Translations under genes and position numbers: made by a program
The notes under the pieces: generated by a model
The model's input: the letters and a program-made list of their open reading frames with translations, nothing else
Told to the model about the DNA's origin: nothing
The model's database searches: none
NCBI RefSeq assembly: GCF_008693105.1
Contig: NZ_VXKK01000026.1
Coordinates: forward strand, 186,001-250,000
DNA from: Corynebacterium flavescens
GTDB lineage: Bacteria; Actinomycetota; Actinomycetes; Mycobacteriales; Mycobacteriaceae
Length of the DNA stretch: 64,000 nucleotides
Direction: 5' to 3'
Shown: positions 37,557 through 45,848 of the stretch, one piece after another
Position numbering within the stretch: position 1 is the stretch's first letter
How the letters are laid out: each line of letters starts with the position of its first letter

Positions 37557-39291
37557 CCATCGTGTGCTTACACATACGAGTACGAAAGTTATTAGAGAAA
37601 ACCAGGTCTTCGGACCTGGCTTTTTCTGTTTCTTGAGTTAGATCCAACCCTAGAGCCAGGTTCTCGTCCGGTTCTTGTTCGGGTACTGGCTCGGGTTGGT
37701 GCTCCAGCCCAATTGCCTGGTTTTCAGCGACGTTGGTGGTGCGGAAGACCAGCGTCCAAGGGGCGAGGTGGGCGTGGACGTGGTGGTCTTTGTCCTCAAG
37801 GGAGCAGACCAGCACCTTCTCGAAGAAGACCTGGTTCAGAAGACGCTTCTGGGTCGGGGAGGCTTTGTTGTATGCGGAGTAGCAGTTCGAGGCGAGACGA
37901 AGGGCAGTGTCGAGGAGGGCGTCTTGCTCCACGTCATCGCCCTCGAAGGACTTAAGTCGACGCTCGACCTGAGACAGGCTCTGTTCTAGTTGCTTCTGCT
38001 CCCTGGCCATCAGCTCCATCGGTAGGGCTTGGCCGTAGAAGGCTTCGAGGAGCTTCTCCTGTTTGCGGCGGATAGCTTGTTCCTGTGCCTTGAGCTGGTC
38101 GCGTTCTTCGTGACGGGAGGCGTTGTGGAGCTGGAGCTGTTCCTTGAGGCGAGGACGCATCAGGTCGAGGATCTCTCGTGGCACCTGGATGCGACGGTAG
38201 AGTTCTTCCATCTGTCCTTCGAGCCAACTCACCGGTACGGCTGACATCTGGCAGTTGGTGCGCTTGGAGAGCCTGCCGTTGCAGACAAAGTACTCATACT
38301 GCAGACCTTGATGGTTAGTGGGTTTCTGGAGGATCATGCGGGACCCGCAGTCGCCACACCAGACGGTAGATTTGAGGAAGTGGTCGTGCTTGCGCCGGCG
38401 TTCGCCTTGGCGGCGGCTATTGAGTGTCTGTTGGACGCGGTCGAAGAGACCTTGAGTGATCAATGGCTCGTGGTTGCCGGGGTACTCCACCCCGCAGTAG
38501 GTCGTGATGCCGAGGTAGTACTTGTTGGACAGCATGGCGTGGATGTAGCGCTTGCTGACGGCCTTTGAGGGGTAGACCCGGGTTGGCACGGTGGTAAGGC
38601 CTCTGGCGGCCAGCTCGTCGGTGAGATCGGCTACAGAGATGTTTCCTTCGGCGTAGCGTTCGAACGCCCACTGGACCAATGGGGCCCGTTCGGGATCTAC
38701 CTCGACGGTGCGGGTTTCTACTCCCGTCTCGTAGATCCGGGTGTTGAGGTAACCCAGAGGTGCTTTGCCGGCGGTGCCTCCAGAGCGAACCTTCTGGTTC
38801 ATACCCTTCGTTACTTCGTTGGCTAGGTTCTTGGAGTAGAACTCAGCGATCGAGCTCATGATGCCATGCATCAGGAGGCCGCCAGGAGTCTGGTCGATGT
38901 TCTCACTGGTGGAAACCAGGCGGACACCGAACTCGTCGAACTTGGCGTTGATGGCGACGTCGTCGGCCCGGTTACGAGCCAGGCGGTCGATCTTATGGAC
39001 GATGATGTAGTCGACATTGCCCTGCTCTTCTTCAAGGTAACGCAGCAGGGCTTTGAGAGCTGGGCGGTTAGTGCTTGTGCCGGAGACTCCACGTTCTACG
39101 AACTCTTTGGCCACTACTGCGCCCAGACTCTGGGCTTTCTTCCTGTTGGCGTCTCGCTGGGCTGGAATGGAGAAGCCTTCAGATTGCCCACCCTTGCTGG
39201 CTTGCTCGCTGGTCGAAACGCGTAGGTACGTGACTGCTCGCTTGGGGGTCATACTTTCTGCGAAGGCAGCCATGGGGTTGAGATCGGTCAT
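37519..39291 (-). CDS. Large serine recombinase (integrase)
   Basis: 590 residues. The N-terminal resolvase domain (18-160) has the catalytic serine Ser26 in YLRVSTSEQ, the arginines in VHKIDRLARNRAD, and SSIAEFYSKNLANEV. The Recombinase domain follows (about 175-290), then a zinc ribbon (WCGDCGSRM ... FVCNGRL-CQM) and a coiled-coil region (about 370-460). Such enzymes integrate elements by double-strand exchange at attP/attB. The start at 39291 has AAAGGAAAAG upstream. The C-terminal 12 residues are encoded by the antisense of tRNA-Glu. Large serine integrases seldom use tRNA genes, which makes this arrangement notable. Confidence 0.92.
   Translation of the reverse strand: MTDLNPMAAFAESMTPKRAVTYLRVSTSEQASKGGQSEGFSIPAQRDANRKKAQSLGAVVAKEFVERGVSGTSTNRPALKALLRYLEEEQGNVDYIIVHKIDRLARNRADDVAINAKFDEFGVRLVSTSENIDQTPGGLLMHGIMSSIAEFYSKNLANEVTKGMNQKVRSGGTAGKAPLGYLNTRIYETGVETRTVEVDPERAPLVQWAFERYAEGNISVADLTDELAARGLTTVPTRVYPSKAVSKRYIHAMLSNKYYLGITTYCGVEYPGNHEPLITQGLFDRVQQTLNSRRQGERRRKHDHFLKSTVWCGDCGSRMILQKPTNHQGLQYEYFVCNGRLSKRTNCQMSAVPVSWLEGQMEELYRRIQVPREILDLMRPRLKEQLQLHNASRHEERDQLKAQEQAIRRKQEKLLEAFYGQALPMELMAREQKQLEQSLSQVERRLKSFEGDDVEQDALLDTALRLASNCYSAYNKASPTQKRLLNQVFFEKVLVCSLEDKDHHVHAHLAPWTLVFRTTNVAENQAIGLEHQPEPVPEQEPDENLALGLDLTQETEKARSEDLVFSNNFRTRMCKHTMVPRTGFEPVLPP
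37521..37559. other. Probable left attachment site (attL) in tRNA-Glu
   Basis: The 3' half of tRNA-Glu plus CCA is where chromosome changes to mobile element. The recombinase coding frame on the other strand reads through this stretch (C-terminal residues VPRTGFEPVLPP) and stops in the anticodon loop. I searched by eye for a second copy of the tRNA 3' end further right and found none in the window, so attR and the exact core are unknown. Confidence 0.5.
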
Positions 39292-39347
39292 TACTTTTCC
39301 TTTCTGTAATCGCGTGTGCGTTTAAGTGGTATACACCCATTGACGCT

Positions 39348-39411
39348 TAATAACCTCGACAAGTCCAGGACTGGTTTGTGTCCTGGTACCTGCGATTTTC
39401 TGGTGGTTATT
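39348..39411. terminator. Nested inverted repeats between recombinase and ArdA-like operon
   Basis: AATAACC (39349-39355) pairs with GGTTATT (39405-39411), and inside them CCAGGAC (39365-39371) pairs with GTCCTGG (39380-39386). It lies directly after the ArdA-like operon (ends 39418) on the reverse strand and before the recombinase start. It could be a terminator or a recombination/regulatory site. Confidence 0.45.
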
Positions 39412-39417
39412 TAGTGC

Positions 39418-40353
39418 TTAGGCTTGAAAGACATGGATCCGACCTCCCCGCGACATCAATACAAATCCCATGCTGTCTTGGGCCCATTCCAGAAACTTAT
39501 CTATGTCGAAATTTAGGATGTTTTCGGGGATTCCAGCCTTGCTGCGTGTTTCCTCAACGGCTTCGCTCCATCCCAGAGCATCGAAGGACTCCAGAGCCCA
39601 TTCTTCGGGGTTGGCGTAGCTTCCTACGAAGATGGAATCGAAGTCCTCTTCTAGGCTCTCCAAAATCTCTGGAGCCTGGCTTTCATAGAAGCGATCCAGG
39701 TAAGCCAGGAAGGCATGAGGCTCACGTGAGATTAAGCGCCGAGCTGCTGGTAGGTGTTCTTGAGCTAGAGGATGGTGGCGCTGCTCCCATTCCTTAAGCG
39801 CGGCACTAGCCTTGTTTTCTCGTTCTATCTGAACCTGGATATAGGTCGGCATGAAGGCGTGGAATAGGCCACCGTCTTCCTCAATCACCATGCCGAGGCT
39901 TTGGCTGAACTTCACCGCTGCCTCTGGATTCCAGGTGAGCAGGTCCTGGGGCCACTCATTTTCTTCCTGCAACCGCTGGAGGTTTTCCTGTCCTCCAATG
40001 AGTTCGAAGAAGTCTTCGGCCCAGTGGTCTATGGTTTGGTAGCTTCCTAAGTAGGAGCTATCAAAGTGAGCGGTTATATCCTCGGGCTGATCTGGCAGAT
40101 AGCAGGCCTTGAGATATGGGCCGAAAGCAGTTGGATTATCTTCTAGAATTAACTTTGCTTCCGAGAGATGTTCCGGCCGCACGTTCTCTAGCCACGCGCG
40201 GGCCTGATCTGGGGTCGGATTAGCGGTTTCATCTGAATCGACATGATTGGGCAACGCTAATCTTTCCAGGCTAGAAGGGCGGAATCTCAGGTTGGCTTGT
40301 CCGGTCACCATCACTTCGTTCGGGTTGCGATTACGGTTACGGCTGGAATACAT
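39418..40353 (-). CDS. ArdA-like antirestriction protein with two domain copies
   Basis: 311 residues with two diverged copies of one unit of about 115 residues. Each has a leading helix (AKLILEDNPTAFGPYLKACY; ARRLISREPHAFLAYLDRFY), then D-S-x-x-x-G-S-Y, a tryptophan-containing helix, and in the second copy LGWSEAVE ... GIPENIL ... GGRIHVFQA. The pattern G-x-Y ... E-x-G-W ... I-P-x-x-L ... G-x-x-H-V-F is that of ArdA, an acidic DNA mimic that blocks type I restriction enzymes. Acidic composition agrees. The start at 40353 has GGAGGG 7 nt upstream and overlaps the next gene's stop by 17 bp. The ArdA call rests on motif reading only. Confidence 0.6.
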   Translation of the reverse strand: MYSSRNRNRNPNEVMVTGQANLRFRPSSLERLALPNHVDSDETANPTPDQARAWLENVRPEHLSEAKLILEDNPTAFGPYLKACYLPDQPEDITAHFDSSYLGSYQTIDHWAEDFFELIGGQENLQRLQEENEWPQDLLTWNPEAAVKFSQSLGMVIEEDGGLFHAFMPTYIQVQIERENKASAALKEWEQRHHPLAQEHLPAARRLISREPHAFLAYLDRFYESQAPEILESLEEDFDSIFVGSYANPEEWALESFDALGWSEAVEETRSKAGIPENILNFDIDKFLEWAQDSMGFVLMSRGGRIHVFQA

Positions 40354-40840
40354 GGAACTGCCCTCCAAAGAAGTGGATCTGGAAGCGTTGGTATTTCTTG
40401 GCCCAGTGGATGAAATAGTCAACACTCCATTCCAGTGCACCTTCAGGTATGTCATGCTCGCGCATCATGCGTTCGACTGCTTCGACCCAGCCAAGCTCTT
40501 GGTAAGACTCCATCACCCAGTCGAAAAGGCTGTCGTAGGATCCGATATAGGTTGAGTAGAAGTCTTCTTCGATATCGGCGGCACCATATTGGTAGTGGTG
40601 TTCAAGATAAAGCAGAAAACTTGCGCCGTGCTTTCGGCGAAGCTGCTTGGCAACGTCGCGATGCTCGGCAAGGAGATGTTCTGCCCAGCCCTCTTGCGTA
40701 ACTGGTCCACCGGCAGTTTCAGAGTCATCATCTAAGAACAGTGAGCTGGTTGGGGAAATGTCATCAGGTAACTCGGGTGTCTGAGGTGTCACCTCTGCCT
40801 CTCGGTGCTCAAATGGTTGCTTTTTCGATTGTTCACACAT
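40337..40840 (-). CDS. ArdA-like antirestriction protein, single domain
   Basis: 167 residues. An acidic, disordered N-terminus (about 1-50) precedes one copy of the ArdA-like unit: LRRKHGASFLLYLEHHY, EEDFYSTYIGSYDSLFDWVMESYQELGWVEAVE, DIPEGALEWSVDYFIHWAKK and the closing GGQFHVFQP. It is the clearest of the four. GAGAGGA precedes the ATG. It lies 2 bp after the stop of the gene at 40843 and overlaps the gene at 40353, so the three are one translational unit. Confidence 0.65.
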   Translation of the reverse strand: MCEQSKKQPFEHREAEVTPQTPELPDDISPTSSLFLDDDSETAGGPVTQEGWAEHLLAEHRDVAKQLRRKHGASFLLYLEHHYQYGAADIEEDFYSTYIGSYDSLFDWVMESYQELGWVEAVERMMREHDIPEGALEWSVDYFIHWAKKYQRFQIHFFGGQFHVFQP

Positions 40841-40842
40841 GG

Positions 40843-41322
40843 CTACTGTTCCTCTCGAGGCTGACGGCTAAATACCGTTACTTGACCGCCTTGGAAGATG
40901 AAGTCCAGGTCATCCTTGAGTCGGTCGACTAATGCCATTTCGGCCAACGACATGTGTTTTTCGAGATGGCCGAGCGTATTTAAGAGCGTCTCCACCGCCT
41001 CCATCGGCTCCATGTGATAGGCCCAGTTCCGGGTGAACTCGTCTACCGAGTTGTAGGTACCCCAGTAGTTTTCATCGAATCGCTCCACGGTTTGTTCATC
41101 ATCGGAAGTTATTTGATGACGCTGTCGGTAGAGCTCATACGCTGCTAGTTCATCGGAGTTGAGCTCGTCAAGATGATGACCGTGTGGCTCGTCCTCATCT
41201 TGAGTTGATGAAGCCATAGCTGCTGACTCGTAGAGCTCGGTTAGTGTGTAACGTTCGAGGTTTTCCTGGTCAGGGTTGTCGATGTTCGGGGGAGGCCCGA
41301 ATTTTTCAGGATTCTTGTTCAT
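40843..41322 (-). CDS. ArdA-like protein, degenerate single domain
   Basis: 159 residues, strongly acidic. The unit is recognisable as VERFDENYWGTYNSVDEFTRNWAYHMEPMEAVE ... and the C-terminal GGQVTVFSR, but the I-P-x-x-L element is lost. An excellent AAAGGAGG ribosome-binding site lies 8 nt before the ATG, so this is the best translated of the group. It is the first gene of the three-gene unit; the preceding hairpin (41408-41455) and an AT-rich promoter-like stretch at about 41340-41375 suggest a transcript start here. Confidence 0.5.
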   Translation of the reverse strand: MNKNPEKFGPPPNIDNPDQENLERYTLTELYESAAMASSTQDEDEPHGHHLDELNSDELAAYELYRQRHQITSDDEQTVERFDENYWGTYNSVDEFTRNWAYHMEPMEAVETLLNTLGHLEKHMSLAEMALVDRLKDDLDFIFQGGQVTVFSRQPREEQ

Positions 41323-41375
41323 GATGAATCCTCCTTTCGTTATTGCATTTAGCTATATTTTTTGAGTTATATCCA

Positions 41376-41394
41376 CTCATTTGTTCGAAATGAG
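41376..41394. repeat. Small perfect inverted repeat
   Basis: CTCATTT-GTTCG-AAATGAG, a 7 bp stem with a 5 nt loop, in the spacer between two ArdA-like genes and next to TATAAC/TATAGC sequences on the reverse strand. It could be an operator of the downstream operon. Confidence 0.4.
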
Positions 41395-41407
41395 GGAAGT
41401 TTGGGGG

Positions 41408-41455
41408 GGTGCCGAGCTTTCCCACTACTTGGTAGGTAGTGGTCTGCTCGGCACC
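41408..41455. terminator. Two-part hairpin after the fourth ArdA-like gene
   Basis: Outer arms GGTGCCGAGC (41408-41417) and GCTCGGCACC (41446-41455) are perfect; inner arms CCACTAC and GTAGTGG extend the stem. It lies 12 bp past the stop of the gene ending at 41468 on the reverse strand. No U-run is seen, so it may act as an attenuator or protect the 3' end. Confidence 0.5.
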
Positions 41456-41467
41456 GATTCCAGGTAC

Positions 41468-41923
41468 TTAGTTTTCTTTCGACACGAGGGGCTCTCGGCG
41501 GAAGATGAACCAGTTTCTTGGGCCTTCTACGACGTGGAAGTCCGCAAGCAACCTATTCCAGAGCACGACCACATCAACGACGGGAGGAACGTCATGAGGG
41601 TCGTCCTGATCCAGCCAGATCGGTTCGATCTCACCTCGGGCTTCGAGCAGTTCCAGCAAGGCGTAGATGGCCTCATCTTTCGTCGCCGCCTCAACCAGGT
41701 AGGAGCCCAGAAGATCCTTCTCGAGGTTGACTGGGTCCCACATTGGCCGTGGCTGGCAGATCAGATAGGCCACCAGGGCCTCGGTGTATGACTGCCGGTA
41801 GATCCGTTCAGCGATTTCGAACCACGCTGGATCTTGGAGCAGCCGCTCCAATAGCTGTCCTACTTGCTTCGTCGAGACGGTCGCCTCGAAATCGGCATGC
41901 AGAGGGTTGTTATTGTTTGTCAT
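41468..41923 (-). CDS. Distant ArdA-like acidic protein
   Basis: 151 residues, acidic. It keeps the leading helix pair (ALVAYLICQPRP), NLEKDLLGSYLVEAATKDEAIYALLELLEARGEIEP and a C-terminal ...WFIFRRE that takes the place of the G-x-x-H-V-F ending, but the match to its neighbours is weak. An AAAGGAGGACATC ribosome-binding site precedes the ATG, as for the next gene downstream. By position and composition it belongs to the ArdA-like group; sequence alone does not prove this. Confidence 0.4.
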   Translation of the reverse strand: MTNNNNPLHADFEATVSTKQVGQLLERLLQDPAWFEIAERIYRQSYTEALVAYLICQPRPMWDPVNLEKDLLGSYLVEAATKDEAIYALLELLEARGEIEPIWLDQDDPHDVPPVVDVVVLWNRLLADFHVVEGPRNWFIFRREPLVSKEN

Positions 41924-42082
41924 GATGTCCTCCTTTCGTTTGATTGATGATCATGACTCCGGTGGAATCACCTTCTTTTCCTACTGGTAGTAGGACGAGG
42001 ATGGGTTCCAGTACCGGGTTTGGGGAGATGCCTCAGGTGCGCTGTTTCTGAAGACGAGCTGCAACTAACTGGGGCACCAGGT

Positions 42083-42886
42083 CTATGGCGGAGGAACGAC
42101 ACCGAGGTAGTTTTCCGGACCATCGCGAACTAGATGTGGAAGATCCTCCAGGGTCAAGACGATCCAGAGATCACTAGGCAGATCGGGCTCGCTGGCTAAG
42201 TAGCGTCGTAGCTGATCGCGGCGCTTCTCAGTAGGCACTAGCCAGAGGATGGCGGGAAACATACCGGTCTTTTCTTGCTCCACTCCACTTCTGAGGTAGT
42301 CGCCATACGCTCTGGTTTTGTTTACAACCCGAGCAGGATTTTCGGTAGCTCGGTCAACTTCAACGAAATAGCGGTCGGTGAAATCTAGCCCAGTAATCTC
42401 GACCGCTAAGTCAGGCTTGAGAGTGATGACTTGTCCGTGGGCTCCGACGTAATCGCGCCAGCAGGCTGGCTCCTGATAGATACCGACCTTCCATCTATCC
42501 ATTCCTTGGATGGTTTCGGTGAACACGAGGCTTACCTCAGTGGCCGCCAAGAGATGTCCAAGAAAGGTGGTTGAAATTTCCTGCGGTCGTTGGCGTCGGG
42601 AAGTACCTGACACGACCCGATATCCAGAGGTGCTCAGCGCCCAGATTGATACCGAGGAACCTCCCTGCCACCCACCGATCCGCCTCTCTAGTCGCACGAC
42701 TAACTCTCGGTTCTCGAGCTTCTGGAGGTGCCTGAGCGTTTGGCGCAGTGCGGAACGCTGGGAGCCATAGTGATGGGTAGTGAAGCGCGATAGTTGATGA
42801 GTCGTGGCGAAGCGGTGGGTCTGCAGTCGTTCGAGCAGTTCTTGATGAACCGGGTAGGAAGGGGTCAAGAAGTTTGGGAAGTTCAT
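42083..42886 (-). CDS. Replication-relaxation family protein
   Basis: 267 residues. A winged-helix N-terminus (LERLQTHRFATTHQLSRFTTHHYGSQRSALRQTLRHLQKLENRELV) is followed by a PD-(D/E)XK-like core (TLKPDLAVEITGLDFTDRYFVEVDRATENPARVVNKTRAYGDYL), as in the Replic_Relax family of actinobacterial and Firmicute mobile elements, thought to act in DNA transfer or replication start. The ATG overlaps the stop of the small gene upstream (ATGA). It is coupled to the VirD4-like gene through that 65-codon gene. Confidence 0.82.
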   Translation of the reverse strand: MNFPNFLTPSYPVHQELLERLQTHRFATTHQLSRFTTHHYGSQRSALRQTLRHLQKLENRELVVRLERRIGGWQGGSSVSIWALSTSGYRVVSGTSRRQRPQEISTTFLGHLLAATEVSLVFTETIQGMDRWKVGIYQEPACWRDYVGAHGQVITLKPDLAVEITGLDFTDRYFVEVDRATENPARVVNKTRAYGDYLRSGVEQEKTGMFPAILWLVPTEKRRDQLRRYLASEPDLPSDLWIVLTLEDLPHLVRDGPENYLGVVPPP

Positions 42887-43080
42887 GACATGACTCCTGT
42901 TTGGTTGGCCTGGGTATTGGGCTGGGGGCGGTGACCCCGGTTAAGGGGGTCAGTCACCGGCGGAGTTTGGGGCTTTTGGCGCACGTCCGGCAGATCTGGT
43001 GAATAACTCACCAGAGCCAAACGTCTAGCGAACCGTCTCGACATTTCACCCCGCCTGGATCGAAAACTTGGGGAAATCAT
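42883..43080 (-). CDS. Small basic protein coupled to transfer genes
   Basis: 65 residues, Arg/Pro-rich (MISPSFRSRRGEMSRRFARRLALVSYSPD...). Its start overlaps the stop of the coupling-ATPase gene and its stop overlaps the start of the replication-relaxation gene, both as 4 bp ATGA junctions. This perfect fit supports real translation; it may also serve only to carry ribosomes between the flanking genes. No known family. Confidence 0.55.
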   Translation of the reverse strand: MISPSFRSRRGEMSRRFARRLALVSYSPDLPDVRQKPQTPPVTDPLNRGHRPQPNTQANQTGVMS

Positions 43081-45401
43081 GAGATATCCTCCTCGTCCGA
43101 GGCTGGCTGCACGGGCGCGGTACGTATCCGACCGACCTTCGGTTTGGGGGTCTCTGAGCGCTTGCCTGGTTCTGGTCCTAATCCTGGATTGGGTGGAGCT
43201 TCGGTAACGGTGCCGGTTTGCGCCGGCGTGTCAGCTGCTGAACCGCGAGCTGTTCTCACCCGCCCGACTGGAGCAGCTGGAGTCTCGGGAAGACGAAGCC
43301 GAGTCAGCTCGACCAAAGCGGCTTCAGTCTCCGAGGCACTCACGCCGTAGCGTTCGTGGCTGTGGAGATAGACAACCGAGGGGTCTTGTAGCGGTCGAGA
43401 GGGCGGCAACGTCGAGACTGCGAACCAGTCCGTTCCCTGCCCCTGGTGCATGAGGTTGACGTAGGCGTGGTATTTAGGCAGAAGCTGGAAGTCCGCTGCC
43501 TCCAGCTTGTTGGTGGTCTTGGCTAGGTAGCTGGCATCGGCACCGTTGAGACCGAAGACGATCTTGCTTCTGGTGTTGGAGTCAATGGCTGCTTGCATCG
43601 CTGGAGTTAGCTGGGAGCGGTACTGGTTTGCCAGAGTGAAGGCTGCACCTAGAGAACGAGCCTGAGCTAGGGCGTCCGCCAGATCGCCGGGGATCCCGGA
43701 GATGAAATCGTGCACCTCGTCGATGTAGATGCCCACGATGTGCCGGCGTTCAGGTGGGTCGGATTGGCGAGCGAGGATACGAGCCCAGAGCTGACCTACC
43801 AGCAGTGAACCAAGCAGCCTGGCGGCTTCAGCTCCGAGCAGGCCCTTGTTGAGCGAGAGCACCACGATCTTTTTCCTCGAGAATAAGTCCTCGAGATCGA
43901 ACTTTGGTTTCGGTTGGCCAAGCATGGCTCGAAGCGTTGGGCGGAGGATGAGTTGGCGCAGTTTATTTAGTACCGGCGCAATCTCTTGGGCTTGTCGATC
44001 GGGTTTCTTAGCGTCGTACTGTTCCCAGAAACTATCTACTCCCAACGGATCGTCACTTCCCTTCAACGCTTCTTTACGAAACGCTGGATTGGTTAGGAGC
44101 GGCGATAACCAGAGCAGGTTGGCTTCGGGGATTCTGGCCAGTGTCAGGAGTGCAGCGCTTAGAACATCAGCTGTTCTGATTCCCCAGTTCTCATGGAACA
44201 GTGCCTCGAAGGTCGATAGGAGCGTATCGGCGGTAACGTGCTCTAATCTCTTTGGCCCAGCTAGCGGATTGAACCCGACCGGGCTGGTACTGCTGGGATC
44301 AAGGACGACAACATCGCCGTGACGCTTTATCGGTACCCGGGACAAGACGTCTGTTGCCAGATCACCTTTGGGGTCGATAACCAGCACCCCTCTGCCGGCA
44401 TTGATATCTTCCATAATGAGATTGAGCATGACGGAGGATTTGCCGGAACCAGTGGGCCCGAGCAGATGGGTGTGAAAAGCGGCGTCTCGGATGGGAATGC
44501 CGATCATCTGGGTGTACCCGGGGGCGGCTGCCTGGGCGAAGATGCGCTCCATCCGCCCAAGCAGTGGTGGTGGCAGCATCCGTGGATGGAGGTTACCGAT
44601 GACGGGCATGGGAGGCTCGCCGACCGGCCAACCGGACAGTCCGACCAGATCGTAGCTGCGTAGCCGCAGTGGCCAACGGCGGGGGAGCGATACTCGATTG
44701 AGATGGGCTGGTTCTTCCCTCTCCAGCCGGATGCGAGACTCCGTTGTCTCGAGTACACGCAACGCCCCGAGAATCTGATTGCCAAGGTATCTGGCCCGAG
44801 CATCCCCCGCCCCAGCGATACCGACTCGCAGGTTGGCGTGGGCTCCATGGAGATCAGCTGAAGCCCGATACTGAGCTGTCTGTGCTGATAATTCCTTTGG
44901 CCTCCTTGTTGGTGGACCTAAGACCGCGCCGGCTAGTAATTCGAACCAGCTTGGGGAGATAGGGCGAGCATGAACCGGAGGCAAGATGCGCCGTCCAACC
45001 AGGAGTTGAAGTGTCAGCTCTTCACCAGTACCGAGACGTGAGAGCGTGCCATAGAGACCACGAATAGCTGCTACCACTCGCTCCGGTTGGGTTGAAAGAG
45101 TACCGCTGGTGATTTTGATCTTTCCAGCGAACTCGACGTCTTCTCGAGGTCCAGCTTCCGTCTGGTGAACATCTAGATGGGTGGACAACAATCCGGTGAT
45201 GGAACTGACCTTCGTCTCCGGTGCACCGACCAGCCAGCGGATACCGGCGGTAGTGGCCCGCATCTCAATCACAACACTGCCGAACATGCCGTTGGAGCAC
45301 AGGTGCTCGAATGCAGTGGCAGCGCCTGAGGGAGTAATCATCTCGGAAAAGAAGATCTCTTGCCATAATATGGTCGGGCGTTTGCGCGTCAGGTTTTTCA
45401 T
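43077..45401 (-). CDS. VirD4/TraG-like conjugative coupling ATPase
   Basis: 774 residues. Walker A is LLGPTGSGKSSV (Lys321), followed by GVLVIDPKGDLATDVLSRV (the strand typical of VirD4/TraD and DUF87 ATPases), Walker B IVGIYIDEVHDF, and the sensor/Gln-motif ARSLGAAFTLANQYRSQL. The N-terminal 300 residues lack clear membrane helices, which is unusual for VirD4 and agrees with the soluble actinobacterial and Gram-positive mobilization forms. The C-terminus is disordered and Pro-rich. It moves DNA to the transfer channel. ATGA overlaps at both ends show a tight operon. Confidence 0.85.
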   Translation of the reverse strand: MKNLTRKRPTILWQEIFFSEMITPSGAATAFEHLCSNGMFGSVVIEMRATTAGIRWLVGAPETKVSSITGLLSTHLDVHQTEAGPREDVEFAGKIKITSGTLSTQPERVVAAIRGLYGTLSRLGTGEELTLQLLVGRRILPPVHARPISPSWFELLAGAVLGPPTRRPKELSAQTAQYRASADLHGAHANLRVGIAGAGDARARYLGNQILGALRVLETTESRIRLEREEPAHLNRVSLPRRWPLRLRSYDLVGLSGWPVGEPPMPVIGNLHPRMLPPPLLGRMERIFAQAAAPGYTQMIGIPIRDAAFHTHLLGPTGSGKSSVMLNLIMEDINAGRGVLVIDPKGDLATDVLSRVPIKRHGDVVVLDPSSTSPVGFNPLAGPKRLEHVTADTLLSTFEALFHENWGIRTADVLSAALLTLARIPEANLLWLSPLLTNPAFRKEALKGSDDPLGVDSFWEQYDAKKPDRQAQEIAPVLNKLRQLILRPTLRAMLGQPKPKFDLEDLFSRKKIVVLSLNKGLLGAEAARLLGSLLVGQLWARILARQSDPPERRHIVGIYIDEVHDFISGIPGDLADALAQARSLGAAFTLANQYRSQLTPAMQAAIDSNTRSKIVFGLNGADASYLAKTTNKLEAADFQLLPKYHAYVNLMHQGQGTDWFAVSTLPPSRPLQDPSVVYLHSHERYGVSASETEAALVELTRLRLPETPAAPVGRVRTARGSAADTPAQTGTVTEAPPNPGLGPEPGKRSETPKPKVGRIRTAPVQPASDEEDIS

Positions 45402-45604
45402 GATGAGTCTCCTTTCTTGGATTTGGTGTGACGGGCCTGGCCTTTGGTCTTGGACTTCTGCCCCTTGGTTTGATGGATAGTCTCGGCGATCAGTACGAGT
45501 GCTTTGGCGAACTCATCGGGGTCAACTGCCGGTGTCCACTGCGGGGCGAGGTAGTGAGCCTGGCCGGTAGAATCGTCTGGTTGCTTAGCTGGTGAGGCAG
45601 TCAT
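45398..45604 (-). CDS. Small charged protein of the transfer operon
   Basis: 68 residues, with a GGGGAGGAG ribosome-binding site and an ATGA overlap with the coupling-ATPase gene. Its C-terminus is strongly basic (KGQKSKTKGQARHTKSKKGDSS). It is conserved in gene order only as far as this window shows. No function can be given. Confidence 0.6.
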   Translation of the reverse strand: MTASPAKQPDDSTGQAHYLAPQWTPAVDPDEFAKALVLIAETIHQTKGQKSKTKGQARHTKSKKGDSS

Positions 45605-45638
45605 CGGACTCCTCCCCGGTGGCGATGCTGGAGGCGGC

Positions 45639-45836
45639 CTACCAGTTCTGTCTCTGACGCAGCCACCAGATAACGCTCACAACTCCGGTGACAATAACGG
45701 CGATGAGTAGCACCCAAGGCCAGATCGCAAGGATCAGCTCCAAACTGATCTGGAGACAAATGACGCCGCCGAGTATGAGTGCGCTCCCACGGAAGAACCT
45801 CGCCGGCCATGAGCTTGGATTGGAATTGGTGGGCAT
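45639..45836 (-). CDS. Small membrane protein of the transfer operon
   Basis: 65 residues with two membrane helices (SALILGGVICLQISLELILAI and WVLLIAVIVTGVVSVIWW) separated by a short turn. GAGAGGTG lies before the ATG. It is preferred to the overlapping frame 45601-45852, whose product is rich in His and Arg with no recognisable pattern. Confidence 0.65.
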   Translation of the reverse strand: MPTNSNPSSWPARFFRGSALILGGVICLQISLELILAIWPWVLLIAVIVTGVVSVIWWLRQRQNW

Positions 45837-45848
45837 GTTTTACACCTC

